In this document: piece by piece, positions 24,467-33,090 of the stretch
Layout of the letters: each line of letters begins with the position of its first letter
How positions within the stretch are numbered: the first letter of the stretch is position 1
NCBI RefSeq assembly: GCF_012273655.1
Contig: NZ_JAAWWP010000005.1
Location: forward strand, 310,001-374,000
Source of the DNA: Streptomyces physcomitrii
Lineage (GTDB): Bacteria > Actinomycetota > Actinomycetes > Streptomycetales > Streptomycetaceae
DNA length: 64,000 nt
Direction: 5' to 3'
The notes under the pieces: generated by a model
Told to the model about the DNA's origin: nothing
The model's input: the letters and a program-made list of their open reading frames with translations, nothing else
Databases searched by the model: none
Program-made: the position numbers and the translations under genes

Positions 24467-25998
24467 GCGCGCCCGAACCGGTGCTCGCCGGGCGGGGCGT
24501 CCTGCTCGTCCTCGACGGATGGGGCGCCGCCCCGGCAGCCGAGGACAACGCCCTGGCGCTGGCGCACACCCCGGTCCTCGACGACCTGGTGGCGCGCTTC
24601 CCGAGCACCCTGGCCGAAGCCTCCGGCGGTGCCGTCGGTCTGCTCCCCGGGACCGTCGGAAACTCCGAGATCGGCCACATGGTCATCGGAGCCGGACGGC
24701 CCCTGCCGTACGACAGCCTTCTGGTCCAACAGGCCATCGACACAGGTGCTCTGCGAACGGACCCGCAGCTGGGTGCCCTCTTGGAGAAGACCGCCACCGC
24801 CGAGCGCGCACTGCACCTGATCGGACTGTGCTCGGACGGGCAGATCCACGCCCACGTCGAGCACCTCGGCGAACTGCTGGCCGCCGCCCACGCACACCAG
24901 GTGGGGCGCGTGTTCATCCACGCGATCACCGACGGACGGGATGTCGCCGACCACACCGGCGAGTCGTACTTGGCGCGGGTGACCGAGATCGCCGCTGAAG
25001 CCGGGGCCGGACAGATCGCCACCGTCATCGGCCGGGGTTACGCGATGGACAAGGCGGGCGACCTCGACCTGACCGAGCACGCGGTCACCTTGGTCGCCGA
25101 CGGGCGGGGCACTCCCGCCGACAGCGTCCACGCGGCGGTCGCCGCCACCGACCGCGGCGACGAGTGGGTCCCCGCCACCGTGCTCACGACCGCCGAAGGG
25201 GCTTCGGTCGCCGACGGAGACGCGGTGCTCTTCTTCAACTTCCGCAGCGACCGCATCCAGCAGTTCGCCGACCGTCTCGGTGAGCATCTGGCGCACACCG
25301 GCCGCTCGGTGGAGATGCTCAGCCTGGCGCAGTACGACACGCGCGCCGCCATCCCCGCTCTGGTGAAGCGGGCGGACGCCTCCGGCGGCCTGGCCGACGA
25401 ACTCACCGCGGCCGGGCTGCGCAGCGTCCGCATCGCCGAGACCGAGAAGTTCGAGCACGTCACCTACTACGTCAACGGCCGTGACGCCACAGTGCGCGAC
25501 GGCGAGGAGCACGTGCGGATCACGGCAGACGGCAAGGCCGACTACGTGGCGCGTCCGCAGATGAACCTGGACCGCGTCACCACCGCCGTCGTCGAGGCCG
25601 CCCATCGCAAGGACGTCGACCTGGTCGTCGCCAACCTGGCCAACATCGACGTGGTCGGACACACCGGGGACCTGGCCGCCACCGTCCTCGCCTGCGAGGC
25701 GACCGACACCGCGGTCGGCCAGATCCTCCAGGCGGCCCGGGACAGCCACCGCTGGGTCCTCGCCGTCGGCGACCACGGCAACGCCGAACAGATGACCAAG
25801 CAGGCACCGGACGGCACCGTGCGGCCCTACGGCGGACACACCACCAACCGGGTCCCGCTGGTCGTCGTCCCCCTCACGAACGGCACCTCGGAACCCGTGC
25901 TGCCGGAGTCGGCCACGTTGGCCGATGTCGCCCCGACCCTCCTGCGCCTGCTGGGACACAAACCCGGATCCGCCATGACAGGAAGGCCTCTGCTGTGA
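24463..25998 (+). CDS. Cofactor-independent phosphoglycerate mutase homologue (proposed arsenoenolpyruvate/arsonopyruvate mutase)
   Basis: A 511-residue alkaline-phosphatase-superfamily enzyme of normal iPGM length. It keeps Asp18 (LDGWG), the phosphate-accepting Ser68 ([14 protein letters not shown]), [22 protein letters not shown] and GDHGNAE, so the two-metal site is intact. Streptomycetes normally use the cofactor-dependent dPGM for glycolysis, so a second, full iPGM coupled to an EPSPS homologue points to another role. It may rearrange the arsenoenolpyruvate intermediate to arsonopyruvate, making a C-As bond by analogy with PEP mutase. GTG start overlaps the preceding stop. Confidence 0.9.
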   Translation: MSAPEPVLAGRGVLLVLDGWGAAPAAEDNALALAHTPVLDDLVARFPSTLAEASGGAVGLLPGTVGNSEIGHMVIGAGRPLPYDSLLVQQAIDTGALRTDPQLGALLEKTATAERALHLIGLCSDGQIHAHVEHLGELLAAAHAHQVGRVFIHAITDGRDVADHTGESYLARVTEIAAEAGAGQIATVIGRGYAMDKAGDLDLTEHAVTLVADGRGTPADSVHAAVAATDRGDEWVPATVLTTAEGASVADGDAVLFFNFRSDRIQQFADRLGEHLAHTGRSVEMLSLAQYDTRAAIPALVKRADASGGLADELTAAGLRSVRIAETEKFEHVTYYVNGRDATVRDGEEHVRITADGKADYVARPQMNLDRVTTAVVEAAHRKDVDLVVANLANIDVVGHTGDLAATVLACEATDTAVGQILQAARDSHRWVLAVGDHGNAEQMTKQAPDGTVRPYGGHTTNRVPLVVVPLTNGTSEPVLPESATLADVAPTLLRLLGHKPGSAMTGRPLL

Positions 25999-26348
25999 GT
26001 CCACCTGCCACCACCGATACCCCGTGGCATCGAACTCCCGTCCCGTCCGACTGCCTGGAAAAGCCTCACATCGCCGCCGCCCTCGCAGAGGACACCCTCG
26101 TACGCAGGCTGGACTCCGGTGGCGTCGAAGGAGTGCTGCACGAAGCGCCCGACCGCTCCCGGGCGGTGCTGGGTCTGCACAACCCGACCTCGGCCGAAGC
26201 CCGGATCAACCTCGATGCCCTGCTGCCCGAACTCGCCGACTGCACGTGGCACTTCCTCAGCGGGTCCATGCACACCAGTCACGCCGCCGACGGGATGTAC
26301 GTCCATCTGCCGGTCTCCGGCACGGTCTGGCTGACGGCGGCCTCCTAG
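25995..26348 (+). CDS. Small protein, 117 aa, coupled to the mutase gene
   Basis: GTG 25995 overlaps the mutase stop (GTGA), so it should be translated with it. There is no signal peptide. The second half (AVLGLHNPTSAEARINLDALLP... up to TVWL) resembles the all-beta C-terminal domain that closes GH13 amylase-type enzymes. The catalytic barrel is absent. A similar beta-sandwich could bind a ligand or partner. The resemblance is by eye and weak. Its tight coupling suggests a role in the As-C branch. Confidence 0.6.
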   Translation: MSPPATTDTPWHRTPVPSDCLEKPHIAAALAEDTLVRRLDSGGVEGVLHEAPDRSRAVLGLHNPTSAEARINLDALLPELADCTWHFLSGSMHTSHAADGMYVHLPVSGTVWLTAAS

Positions 26349-26798
26349 GAGACGGCCGTCGGTCCGGGCGCCCGCGCCCGACCACCCGCGTCGGTGCCGA
26401 CGACAGGAGACGTCGTCGGCGCCTCGCAAGATCCACCGCAGCCTGCGTGAGGCAGCCCCCGAGGGTCCGCTGCCTCGCCTTCTCTTTCAGGGCACCGCCA
26501 ACCCCGAAGGATTCGACATGAGTTACGTACGAGCCGGAGCGCCCCCGGGAGCCGGCGCGCTCTTCGCCCGTTGTACGCCGCTGAGGAACAAGCCGCCCAC
26601 GCGGACAGTCGGCCACGGCCCTCCCTTCGCTCCGGATACCGGAACGCCCAGCGTCGGCAGGACCGACCGGGATGTCCCCCTCCCCCGTCCAGGACTCGCC
26701 CGACCGTCACACCGGTGACCGGCCAAGGGGCGTCGCAGGACGTCTCGTTCCACCTCATCACACAGACCACGGTCACATCCGAAGGAAGGTCCTCAGCA
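26349..26798. other. 450-base gap before pstS
   Basis: Holds a hairpin (26396-26420, GCCGACGAC/GTCGTCGGC around AGGAGAC) that may end or attenuate the upstream operon. A 66-codon ORF (26518-26718) after AAGGA is Pro/Arg-rich and not convincing as protein. The pstS binding site GAAGGAAGG is at 26781-26789. I see no clear PHO box. Confidence 0.45.
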
Positions 26799-27665
26799 GT
26801 GTTCACCAAGAATCACCGCCGCGCTTGCCTCGCCGCCACGGCTCTTGCGGCCCTTACCCTGGCAGGCTGCGCCGACGGCGGGGGAAGCGATGCGCTGCAG
26901 GTCAGCGGATCGACCACCGTGGCGCCGGTGGCCGCCGACGCGGCCCAGGACCTCAAGGCAAAGGGCCTCGACATCACCGTGGCCACCCAGGGCGGTTCGG
27001 CCGGCGGCATCTCCCAGCTCGCCTCCGGGCAGATCAACATCGCCATGAGCTCGAAGCCCCTGGGCAAGGAGGACAAGGCCGCAAGCCCCGGAACCAAGTT
27101 CCACTCCACGCAGATCGGCGCCGACGCCGTCGGGGTCATCGTCACCAAGCGAGTGGCCGACGCCGGCGTCAAGAACCTCACCGCCGAGCAGGTACGCGGC
27201 CTGTTCGAGGGGAAGATCACCAACTGGTCCGAGGTCGGCGGCCCGAACCTCAAGGTCTTCGTCTACGACAAGGAGCCGGGACGCGGGACGCGGGAGGTCC
27301 TCGACAAGTACCTCTACGGGGACGGGAAGGCTCCGGCGCCGCCGAAGTCGGGCAACTTCGCCGTCGTGGGCGGCAATCTGGAGACCCGCAACAAGCTGGA
27401 GTCCACGCCCGGTGCCGTGGCGCCGCTCTCCACCAGCTTCGTCGAGGGGCGCAAGGGTCTGGCCGCGGTGAACCTGGACGGCATCGAGCCGTCTCCGAAG
27501 AACATCGCCTCCGGCAAGTACCCCATGGCACGGCCGCTGTTCTTCATCACCGACGGCGAGCCGGACGGTGCGTCCAAGAAGTTCATCGACTACACGCTGA
27601 CCGCCAAGGGCCAGGCCCTGATGACCAAGCACGGCTACCTGACCCTCAAGGAAATCGGGAAGTAG
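26799..27665 (+). CDS. pstS: PstS-type phosphate/arsenate-binding lipoprotein
   Basis: A 288-residue substrate-binding protein. The N-terminus is a lipoprotein signal with lipobox LAGC at about residues 21-24. The PstS domain follows, with VSGSTTVAP, TQGGSAGG and MSSKPL segments that in PstS surround the oxyanion, and KITNWSEVGGP and EPGRGTREV motifs in the second lobe. GTG 26799 follows GAAGGAAGG. It heads a dedicated pstS-pstCA-pstB cassette inside the arsenic cluster. Arsenate is the probable physiological ligand here, but phosphate cannot be excluded. Confidence 0.92.
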   Translation: MFTKNHRRACLAATALAALTLAGCADGGGSDALQVSGSTTVAPVAADAAQDLKAKGLDITVATQGGSAGGISQLASGQINIAMSSKPLGKEDKAASPGTKFHSTQIGADAVGVIVTKRVADAGVKNLTAEQVRGLFEGKITNWSEVGGPNLKVFVYDKEPGRGTREVLDKYLYGDGKAPAPPKSGNFAVVGGNLETRNKLESTPGAVAPLSTSFVEGRKGLAAVNLDGIEPSPKNIASGKYPMARPLFFITDGEPDGASKKFIDYTLTAKGQALMTKHGYLTLKEIGK

Positions 27666-27668
27666 CCG

Positions 27669-29480
27669 ATGACCACCAAGACACTGGCCCCGCCATCCGT
27701 GCCATCCGGCACGGGCAGTCGCCCCCGCCCGTCGAAGTGGATCTGGAGCTGGACCTGGGTCGGGGCGTTCGCCGTCATTGCTCTGCTCCTGACGGTCGTC
27801 GGCTACCTCGGCGCAGGCGTCGGCAGCGGCCACGTCGGCTGGGCCGATCTCCTTTTCGAATCCGCGTGGAGCCCGGCCAACTCCGCCTACGGCGGTCTGG
27901 CGATGATCTACGGCACGGCCGTCGTGTGCGTTCTCGCCCTCGTCATCGCCGTACCGGTCAGCTGGGGTGCCGCCGTCGCACTGACGGAATACCTGCCGCC
28001 CCGCCTCGCCCGGCCGCTGCGCCTGTGCGTCGAACTACTCGCCGCCGTACCGTCCATCGTCTACGGACTCATCGGCATCATGGTCGTCCGTCCGGTCATC
28101 GCGCGGATCGCGGACGTACCCGGCGGAGACAGCCTCGCCGCCGCCGGTATCGTCCTGGCGGTCATGATCACCCCGACGGTCGTGGCTGTCAGCGTCGACG
28201 CGCTCACCGCGGTGCCGGACCGCGTCCGCGAGACCGCCCTCTCGCTCGGCCTGACCCGCCAGGAGATGATCCGCTCCGCGGTACTGCCGCTCGCCCGGTC
28301 CGGCATGAGAGCGGCCGTTCTGCTCGGCCTGGCCCGGGCGCTCGGTGAAGCGATCGCGGTGTTCCTGGTCGTGGGCCGGGCCGACGGCCGGATGCCCACC
28401 AGCTTCGGAGAGTTCGTCGACTCGCTGAGCCACCCCGGCCAGACGCTGACGACGAAGCTCGCCGGACCGGAGCCCGTACTGGCCGGAACAACCGGGCCCT
28501 ACTTCGCCGCTCTGTGCGGACTCGGCCTCATCCTCCTGGCGCTGGTGGCCGCGGCAACCATCTGGGGCACCCGGGGCCGCACTCGCGGCGCCACGACCAA
28601 GAGTGCCCCTCGGTACCGGGGCAGCGCGCGAATGCGTCTTCAGCGGGACCGGATGGTGCGGACGCTGCGGCTGGGTGCGCTGCTGCTGCCCACCGCGCTC
28701 CTCGTCGGCATGCTCGCGCTCCTCGTGACACGAGGAAGCTCGGCGTTCAACCCGTCCTTCTGGTTCACGTCCGCCACCGGCGCGGCGGGGGGAGGCGTGC
28801 GCGACCAGATCACCGGCACCGTGCTGCTCATCGCCGCGACGGGCATCCTGGCCCTGCCCCTCGGCTTCGGCGCGGGCGTCTTCATCGGGGTGCACGCATC
28901 CGCCCGTACGGCGCGAGTGCTGCAGACCCTCACGATCATCCTCGGAGGGGTACCGACCATCCTGCTGGGACTGGCCGGATTCGTGATCCTCTCCACCACG
29001 ATGGGGTGGGGCCGGTCATGGCTGGCGGGCGCGATCGTACTCGTCCCCGTCGTCGTACCGGTGATCGCCCTGACCACTGCCGCCCGAGTGCGGAGCATTC
29101 CCGCCGAACTCACGGAAAGCGCCATGTCACTGGGCCTGACGCGCGCGCAGTTCATCCGTTCCGTCGTGGTTCCGTACACCTGGCCCGCGACCATCACCGG
29201 ACTGCTGCTCGGCCTGGCCCGCGCAGCCGGTGAGACCGCCCCGCTGCTGTTCACCGCCACCGTCTTCTTCGGTGCACCCGCTCTGCCGGACGGCATCGTG
29301 GAAGCACCGGTGCAGGCCCTGCCGACCCACATCTTCACCCTTTCCCAGGACTCGGGTGACCCTCAGGCCGTCACCCAGGCATGGGGCAGCGCGATGGTGC
29401 TGGTCCTGATCACTGCCGTACTCCTCAGCGCGGCGGTCGCGCTGCGGAACCGTTTCGAGGGGGAACGATGGACCACGTGA
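27669..29480 (+). CDS. Fused PstC-PstA phosphate/arsenate ABC permease
   Basis: A 603-residue polypeptide holding two permease domains that are usually separate proteins. The PstC-like half (about 25-300) has the EAA loop RVRETALSLGLTRQEM. The PstA-like half (about 325-600) has PAELTESAMSLGLTRAQF. Each half has about six membrane segments and they are joined by an Arg-rich linker near 305-320. The gene starts three bases after pstS and overlaps pstB by 13 bases. Fusion fixes a 1:1 heteromeric pore. PhoU is absent, so this cassette is not a normal pst operon. Confidence 0.92.
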   Translation: MTTKTLAPPSVPSGTGSRPRPSKWIWSWTWVGAFAVIALLLTVVGYLGAGVGSGHVGWADLLFESAWSPANSAYGGLAMIYGTAVVCVLALVIAVPVSWGAAVALTEYLPPRLARPLRLCVELLAAVPSIVYGLIGIMVVRPVIARIADVPGGDSLAAAGIVLAVMITPTVVAVSVDALTAVPDRVRETALSLGLTRQEMIRSAVLPLARSGMRAAVLLGLARALGEAIAVFLVVGRADGRMPTSFGEFVDSLSHPGQTLTTKLAGPEPVLAGTTGPYFAALCGLGLILLALVAAATIWGTRGRTRGATTKSAPRYRGSARMRLQRDRMVRTLRLGALLLPTALLVGMLALLVTRGSSAFNPSFWFTSATGAAGGGVRDQITGTVLLIAATGILALPLGFGAGVFIGVHASARTARVLQTLTIILGGVPTILLGLAGFVILSTTMGWGRSWLAGAIVLVPVVVPVIALTTAARVRSIPAELTESAMSLGLTRAQFIRSVVVPYTWPATITGLLLGLARAAGETAPLLFTATVFFGAPALPDGIVEAPVQALPTHIFTLSQDSGDPQAVTQAWGSAMVLVLITAVLLSAAVALRNRFEGERWTT

Positions 29481-30157
29481 TCTCCGTACGCCGACTGAGC
29501 GTGCGCAGCCGCGAGAAGACCCTGGTGGGCCCTGTCTCCTTCAACCTGGAGCAGGGGTCCACCACCGGATTGTGCGGACCGTCGGGAGCCGGCAAGTCCA
29601 CCATCCTGCGCGCCCTGGTGGAGTTGCTCCCCAGCGGGCTGACCCGCGACGGGGAGCTGCGGGTGCTCGGGCGAACGATCCCACCCGGCCGAGGAGATGC
29701 CGAACTGCGGGCCAAGGTGGTTCTCGTACCCCAGACCCCGGTCGTCTTCGGGGGAAGCGTCCTCGACAACGCCCTCTTCGGTCTCCGCCATGTCCTGCGT
29801 GCTCCTCAGGAGGCGCTGCGAGAGCGGGCGGAGCAAGCCCTGGAAGAGGCCGGGCTGTGGACCGAGGTCGCCGACCGGCTCGACTCACCGGCACAGAACC
29901 TGTCGGCGGGCCAGCGCCAACGGCTCTGCCTTGCCCGGGCACTGGCGCTGGAGCCGGCCGGGCTGCTGCTCGACGAGCCCACCAGCGCACTCGACGAACG
30001 CAGCAGGGACAAGGTCGAGCAGTCCATCGCCGCGCTGCGCGGCCGGCGAGCAGTCCTGCTCGTCTCCCACGACCCCGCGCAGGTGGAGCGTCTGTGCGAC
30101 ACGACGGTCCACCTGGACCAGCTGACGACGGAATCGGAGACTGCCGCCGTGGCCTGA
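29468..30157 (+). CDS. pstB: PstB-like ABC ATPase
   Basis: A 229-residue ATPase that powers the fused permease. Walker A is GPSGAGKST, the Q-loop region follows VVLVPQTP, the signature is LSAGQRQRL, Walker B is LLLDEPTSALD and the H-loop is VSHDPAQ. It is shorter than typical PstB (about 250) and has LSAGQ in place of LSGGQ. ATG 29468 overlaps the permease gene by 13 bases, so the two are coupled. It acts at the inner face of the membrane with PstCA. Confidence 0.92.
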   Translation: MDHVISVRRLSVRSREKTLVGPVSFNLEQGSTTGLCGPSGAGKSTILRALVELLPSGLTRDGELRVLGRTIPPGRGDAELRAKVVLVPQTPVVFGGSVLDNALFGLRHVLRAPQEALRERAEQALEEAGLWTEVADRLDSPAQNLSAGQRQRLCLARALALEPAGLLLDEPTSALDERSRDKVEQSIAALRGRRAVLLVSHDPAQVERLCDTTVHLDQLTTESETAAVA

Positions 30158-30231
30158 TCCCGGCGCCGGAGAACGAACAGGAGGACGCACCGATCCGGGC
30201 CCGGCCCGGCTCCACCGCCGGGCACCCGTTG

Positions 30232-30573
30232 CTATGCGCCGACTCGGCTGCGCTGATGCAGGATGTGCATCAGCGCAGCGCGCACCCCCTCCCCCAACCG
30301 GTAGTAGACAAGACGCCCCTCTCGCCTGCTCTCGATCAGCCCGACACAGCGCAGCCGTTTCAGGTGGTGGCTGACCGTCGCCGCGGACACCCCGACATCC
30401 GCCAGTTCACACACCGCGGCCTCCGCACCCGCCCTCTCCGCCAGGCCCACCAGAAGCTGGAGACGGACGGGGTCTCCCAGGGTCTTGAACACCTGGGACC
30501 ACCAGACCATGTCGGCAGCGCTCAACTCCAGACACGCCCCGTCGCAGCCGAGCCCAGCCCCCTTCTCGCACAT
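30232..30573 (-). CDS. ArsR-family repressor (arsR4)
   Basis: A 113-residue winged-helix repressor. It has N-terminal cysteines 2, 10 and 14, and Cys55 in the helix motif AVCELADVGVS. Only one of the two classical CxC cysteines is present. The recognition helix is SAATVSHHLKRLRCVG, with a further Cys. The wing is RLVYYRL. It converges with pstB and lies 86 bases behind arsR5 on the same strand, so both may be transcribed together. The cysteine set suggests a thiol-based As(III) or related sensor. Confidence 0.9.
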   Translation of the reverse strand: MCEKGAGLGCDGACLELSAADMVWWSQVFKTLGDPVRLQLLVGLAERAGAEAAVCELADVGVSAATVSHHLKRLRCVGLIESRREGRLVYYRLGEGVRAALMHILHQRSRVGA

Positions 30574-30659
30574 GACGCCTCCCTCCCAGCGCCCTCCGGG
30601 ATCCGTTGCCGATCGACCGCCCCATGCTTCGCGCCTGGCAGCGGCTTGTACGGAACAGT

Positions 30660-31019
30660 TCAGGCGGCCTGCGACAACAAGCCCGCCAGAACTGACAGAG
30701 CGCCGGGTGTAACGCGGTAGTAGACCCAGCTGGCGCGACGCTCTGATTCGAGCAGGCCTGCTTCTCGCAGCTTCCGCAGATGATGGCTGACCGTGGGCTG
30801 GGAGACTCCGACGTCCTGGATGTCACAGACACACGCCTCTCGGGCGGGCTGGGCGGCGATCTTCGAGAACAACCGCAGCCGAACGGGATCGGACAGCGCC
30901 TTGAACATGGCGGCGATCCTCTCCGAGTCGGCAGCGGACAGCTCCTTCTCCCCGAGCGGCCGGCAGCACACAGCTGCGGCAGCACGACCGACGTCGTACC
31001 CCAGAGCCAGATTAGACAT
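30660..31019 (-). CDS. arsR: ArsR-family repressor with N-terminal CC site (arsR5)
   Basis: A 119-residue paralogue of arsR2 with the same site type: Cys18-Cys19 near the N-terminus and ACVCD in the helix. The recognition helix SQPTVSHHLRKLREAG is nearly identical to arsR2, which predicts the same operator. That agrees with the near-identical 14-bp element found in both promoters. Its promoter GTCAACATAGAGGC lies directly before the ATG, so the transcript may be nearly leaderless. It is divergent from arsO2. Confidence 0.93.
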   Translation of the reverse strand: MSNLALGYDVGRAAAAVCCRPLGEKELSAADSERIAAMFKALSDPVRLRLFSKIAAQPAREACVCDIQDVGVSQPTVSHHLRKLREAGLLESERRASWVYYRVTPGALSVLAGLLSQAA

Positions 31020-31021
31020 GC

Positions 31022-31156
31022 CTCTATGTTGACAGTCATCGAATCATTTGCCAAGCGCCGGGACGCCCTCTTCGACACTCCCAGCAGATTCGACACTTGT
31101 CTATGTTGACGCATGTCGATTCGGGGGCCATGCTGGGCGGTATCGACAGACATCGA
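31022..31156. promoter_or_regulatory. Divergent arsR5/arsO2 promoter with three candidate operators
   Basis: TYGA-N6-TCGA occurs at 31029-31042, 31106-31119 and 31143-31156. TCTATGTTGAC or CTATGTTGAC precedes the first two. The extended match around 31031-31044 equals the copy at 3791-3804 on the other strand over 14 bases. This is the densest operator region in the window. Confidence 0.6.
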
Positions 31157-31170
31157 ATCGAGGAGCCGCT

Positions 31171-32565
31171 GTGAGCACGCCGACTGCACCTGTTCCGCCC
31201 GTGGTGGTCATCGGTGCCGGACCGATCGGGCTGGCAGCCGCAGCCCACCTCTCCGAGCGCGGGATCGCCCCCCTCGTCCTCGAAGCAGGTCCCGCCGCAG
31301 GTACCGCGGTACACGAGTGGGCACATGTGCGCCTCTTCTCCACCTGGAGCGAAGTCGTCGATCCCACCGCCGAGAAGCTCCTCGCCGCCACGGGCTGGAG
31401 CAAGCCCGACGCCAGCACGTATCCGAGCGGCGGCGACTGGGTCGAGCAGTACCTGCGGCCGCTCGCCGCCGCGCTCGGCGACCGGGTCCGCTACGGCGCC
31501 CGGGTCACCGGCGTCTCCAGAGCGGGACGCGACCGGATCGTGGACGCCGACCGCGACACCCAGCCGTTCGTGGTGCACGTCCAGCGCGGCGACGGCCGCG
31601 AGGAACGGATCCTCGCCACCGCCGTGATCGATGCCTCCGGTACCTGGTCCCTGCCCTCTCCCGCCGGTGGCAGCGGCCTGCCCGCTCTCGGTGAGCGCTC
31701 AGCGGCCGATCGCCTCACCTACCGCGTCCCCGACCTCAGGGACCCGGCGATGCGTACCCGCTACGCGGGGAAACGGACCGCGGTCCTCGGCTCCGGCTCC
31801 TCGGCTTTCACCGCGCTCGCGTCCCTGGCCGATCTCGCACACTCCCAGGACGACATGGAGACGAAGACGGTGTGGGTGCTGCGCCGCGGCCTCTCCGATG
31901 CCACCTTCGGCGGCGGGGAAGCAGACGAACTTCCCGCACGCGGCGCACTCGGCCTGGCGGCGAAGGCGGCCGTCCGCGACGGGCACGCCGAGGCGGTCAC
32001 CGGTTTCCGTACCGAAGCAGTCGAGCGCGACACCGACGGGCGGCTGATCCTGGTGGCCGAAGACGGCCGACGCCTGCCGCCGGTGGACGAGATCATCGTC
32101 CTGACCGGGTTCCGCCCGGATCTGTCGCCCCTGTCCGAGGTACGCCTGCGCCTGGACGAACGCCTGGAGGCACCGGTCGCGCTCGCCCCGCTGATCGACC
32201 CCAACCAGCACTCCTGCGGCACCGTCTACCCGCACGGCCACCGGGAGCTGTCCCACCCCGAGTCCGGCCTCTACCTGGTCGGCATGAAGAGCTACGGACG
32301 TGCGCCCACCTTTCTGGCGATGACCGGCTACGAACAGGTCCGCTCCCTGGCGGCCGCCCTGGCCGGCGACACGGACGCAGCCGACCGCGTGGAGCTGGTA
32401 CTCCCGGAGACCGGTGTATGCGGCGGCTCCGGACTGTTCGACACCACCGACCCCCCGGAGACCGGTGCGGCAGGCTGCTGTGCCACCTCCGCTCCGGTAC
32501 CGGTCCGGATCACCACCGGCACCCCCGACACGGCCGCCGCCTCCGGCAGTTGCTGCGGCGCCTGA
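31171..32565 (+). CDS. arsO: ArsO-like flavoprotein (arsO2)
   Basis: A 464-residue paralogue of arsO1, alike along its whole length. It has VIGAGPIGLAAAAHLSERG for FAD, a second Rossmann motif (VLGSGSSAF) and the shared LIDPNQHSCGTV and GMKSYGRAPTF segments. It adds a C-terminal tail holding GCCAT and SCCGA vicinal cysteine pairs. GTG 31171 has AGGAG eight bases before. It opens an arsO2-arsI-MFS operon. Oxidation or reduction of organoarsenicals with NADPH is likely for the family. The reaction is not settled. Confidence 0.87.
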   Translation: MSTPTAPVPPVVVIGAGPIGLAAAAHLSERGIAPLVLEAGPAAGTAVHEWAHVRLFSTWSEVVDPTAEKLLAATGWSKPDASTYPSGGDWVEQYLRPLAAALGDRVRYGARVTGVSRAGRDRIVDADRDTQPFVVHVQRGDGREERILATAVIDASGTWSLPSPAGGSGLPALGERSAADRLTYRVPDLRDPAMRTRYAGKRTAVLGSGSSAFTALASLADLAHSQDDMETKTVWVLRRGLSDATFGGGEADELPARGALGLAAKAAVRDGHAEAVTGFRTEAVERDTDGRLILVAEDGRRLPPVDEIIVLTGFRPDLSPLSEVRLRLDERLEAPVALAPLIDPNQHSCGTVYPHGHRELSHPESGLYLVGMKSYGRAPTFLAMTGYEQVRSLAAALAGDTDAADRVELVLPETGVCGGSGLFDTTDPPETGAAGCCATSAPVPVRITTGTPDTAAASGSCCGA

Positions 32566-32624
32566 CAAACCACCGGAGTACCGCAGCCGCCGGTACCCGT
32601 CGAAACCATCAGGAGGAACACCCC

Positions 32625-33083
32625 ATGTCCCGCATGCAACTCGCCCTGCGCGTACCGGACTTGCAAGCCGCGATCGTCTTCTACAGCAAGCTCTTCGACA
32701 CCAGGCCGGTCAAGCGCCGTGACGGCTACGCCAACTTCGCCATCGCCGAGCCCCCGCTGAAGCTCGTACTCATCGAAGGAACGGCGGGCGAGGCGACCCG
32801 CCTGGACCACCTCGGCGTCGAGGTCGCGACCGCCGAAGAGGTTCAGGAAGCCGCCGACCGGCTCGCGGAGGCGGGACTGACCACCACCGAAGAGAAGGAC
32901 ACCACCTGCTGCTATGCCCTCCAGGACAAGGTCTGGGTGCACGGCCCCGGGCACGAGCCGTGGGAGGTGTACGTGGTCAAGGCGGACGCCGACTCCCTGG
33001 TCAAGCAGGCCGACAGCGCCTGCTGCCAGCCTGCGGACGACGTACGACCGGCGCCGCGGCCCGACGCGACCGACTGCTGCTGA
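32625..33083 (+). CDS. arsI: ArsI/CadI-type C-As lyase
   Basis: A 152-residue vicinal-oxygen-chelate dioxygenase that cleaves the C-As bond of trivalent organoarsenicals. Gln5, His62 and Glu114 match the iron-ligand spacing (57 and 52 residues) of characterised ArsI. Cys95-Cys96 in DTTCCYAL is the substrate arsenic site. The C-terminal tail has two further Cys pairs (SACCQ and a terminal CC). ATG 32625 has AGGAGG upstream. In a cluster that makes C-As bonds, it probably detoxifies off-path or returning organoarsenicals. Confidence 0.93.
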   Translation: MSRMQLALRVPDLQAAIVFYSKLFDTRPVKRRDGYANFAIAEPPLKLVLIEGTAGEATRLDHLGVEVATAEEVQEAADRLAEAGLTTTEEKDTTCCYALQDKVWVHGPGHEPWEVYVVKADADSLVKQADSACCQPADDVRPAPRPDATDCC

Positions 33084-33090
33084 CCGGCAC

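Noticed and set aside
26518..26718. 66-codon ORF before pstS
   Set aside because: It has AAGGA upstream but Pro/Arg/Gly-rich composition with no protein-like pattern. Kept only as part of the intergenic note.
26700..26798. PHO box upstream of pstS
   Set aside because: GTTCCACC, GGTCACAT and GTTCACC occur, but not as 11-base direct repeats with the right spacing.
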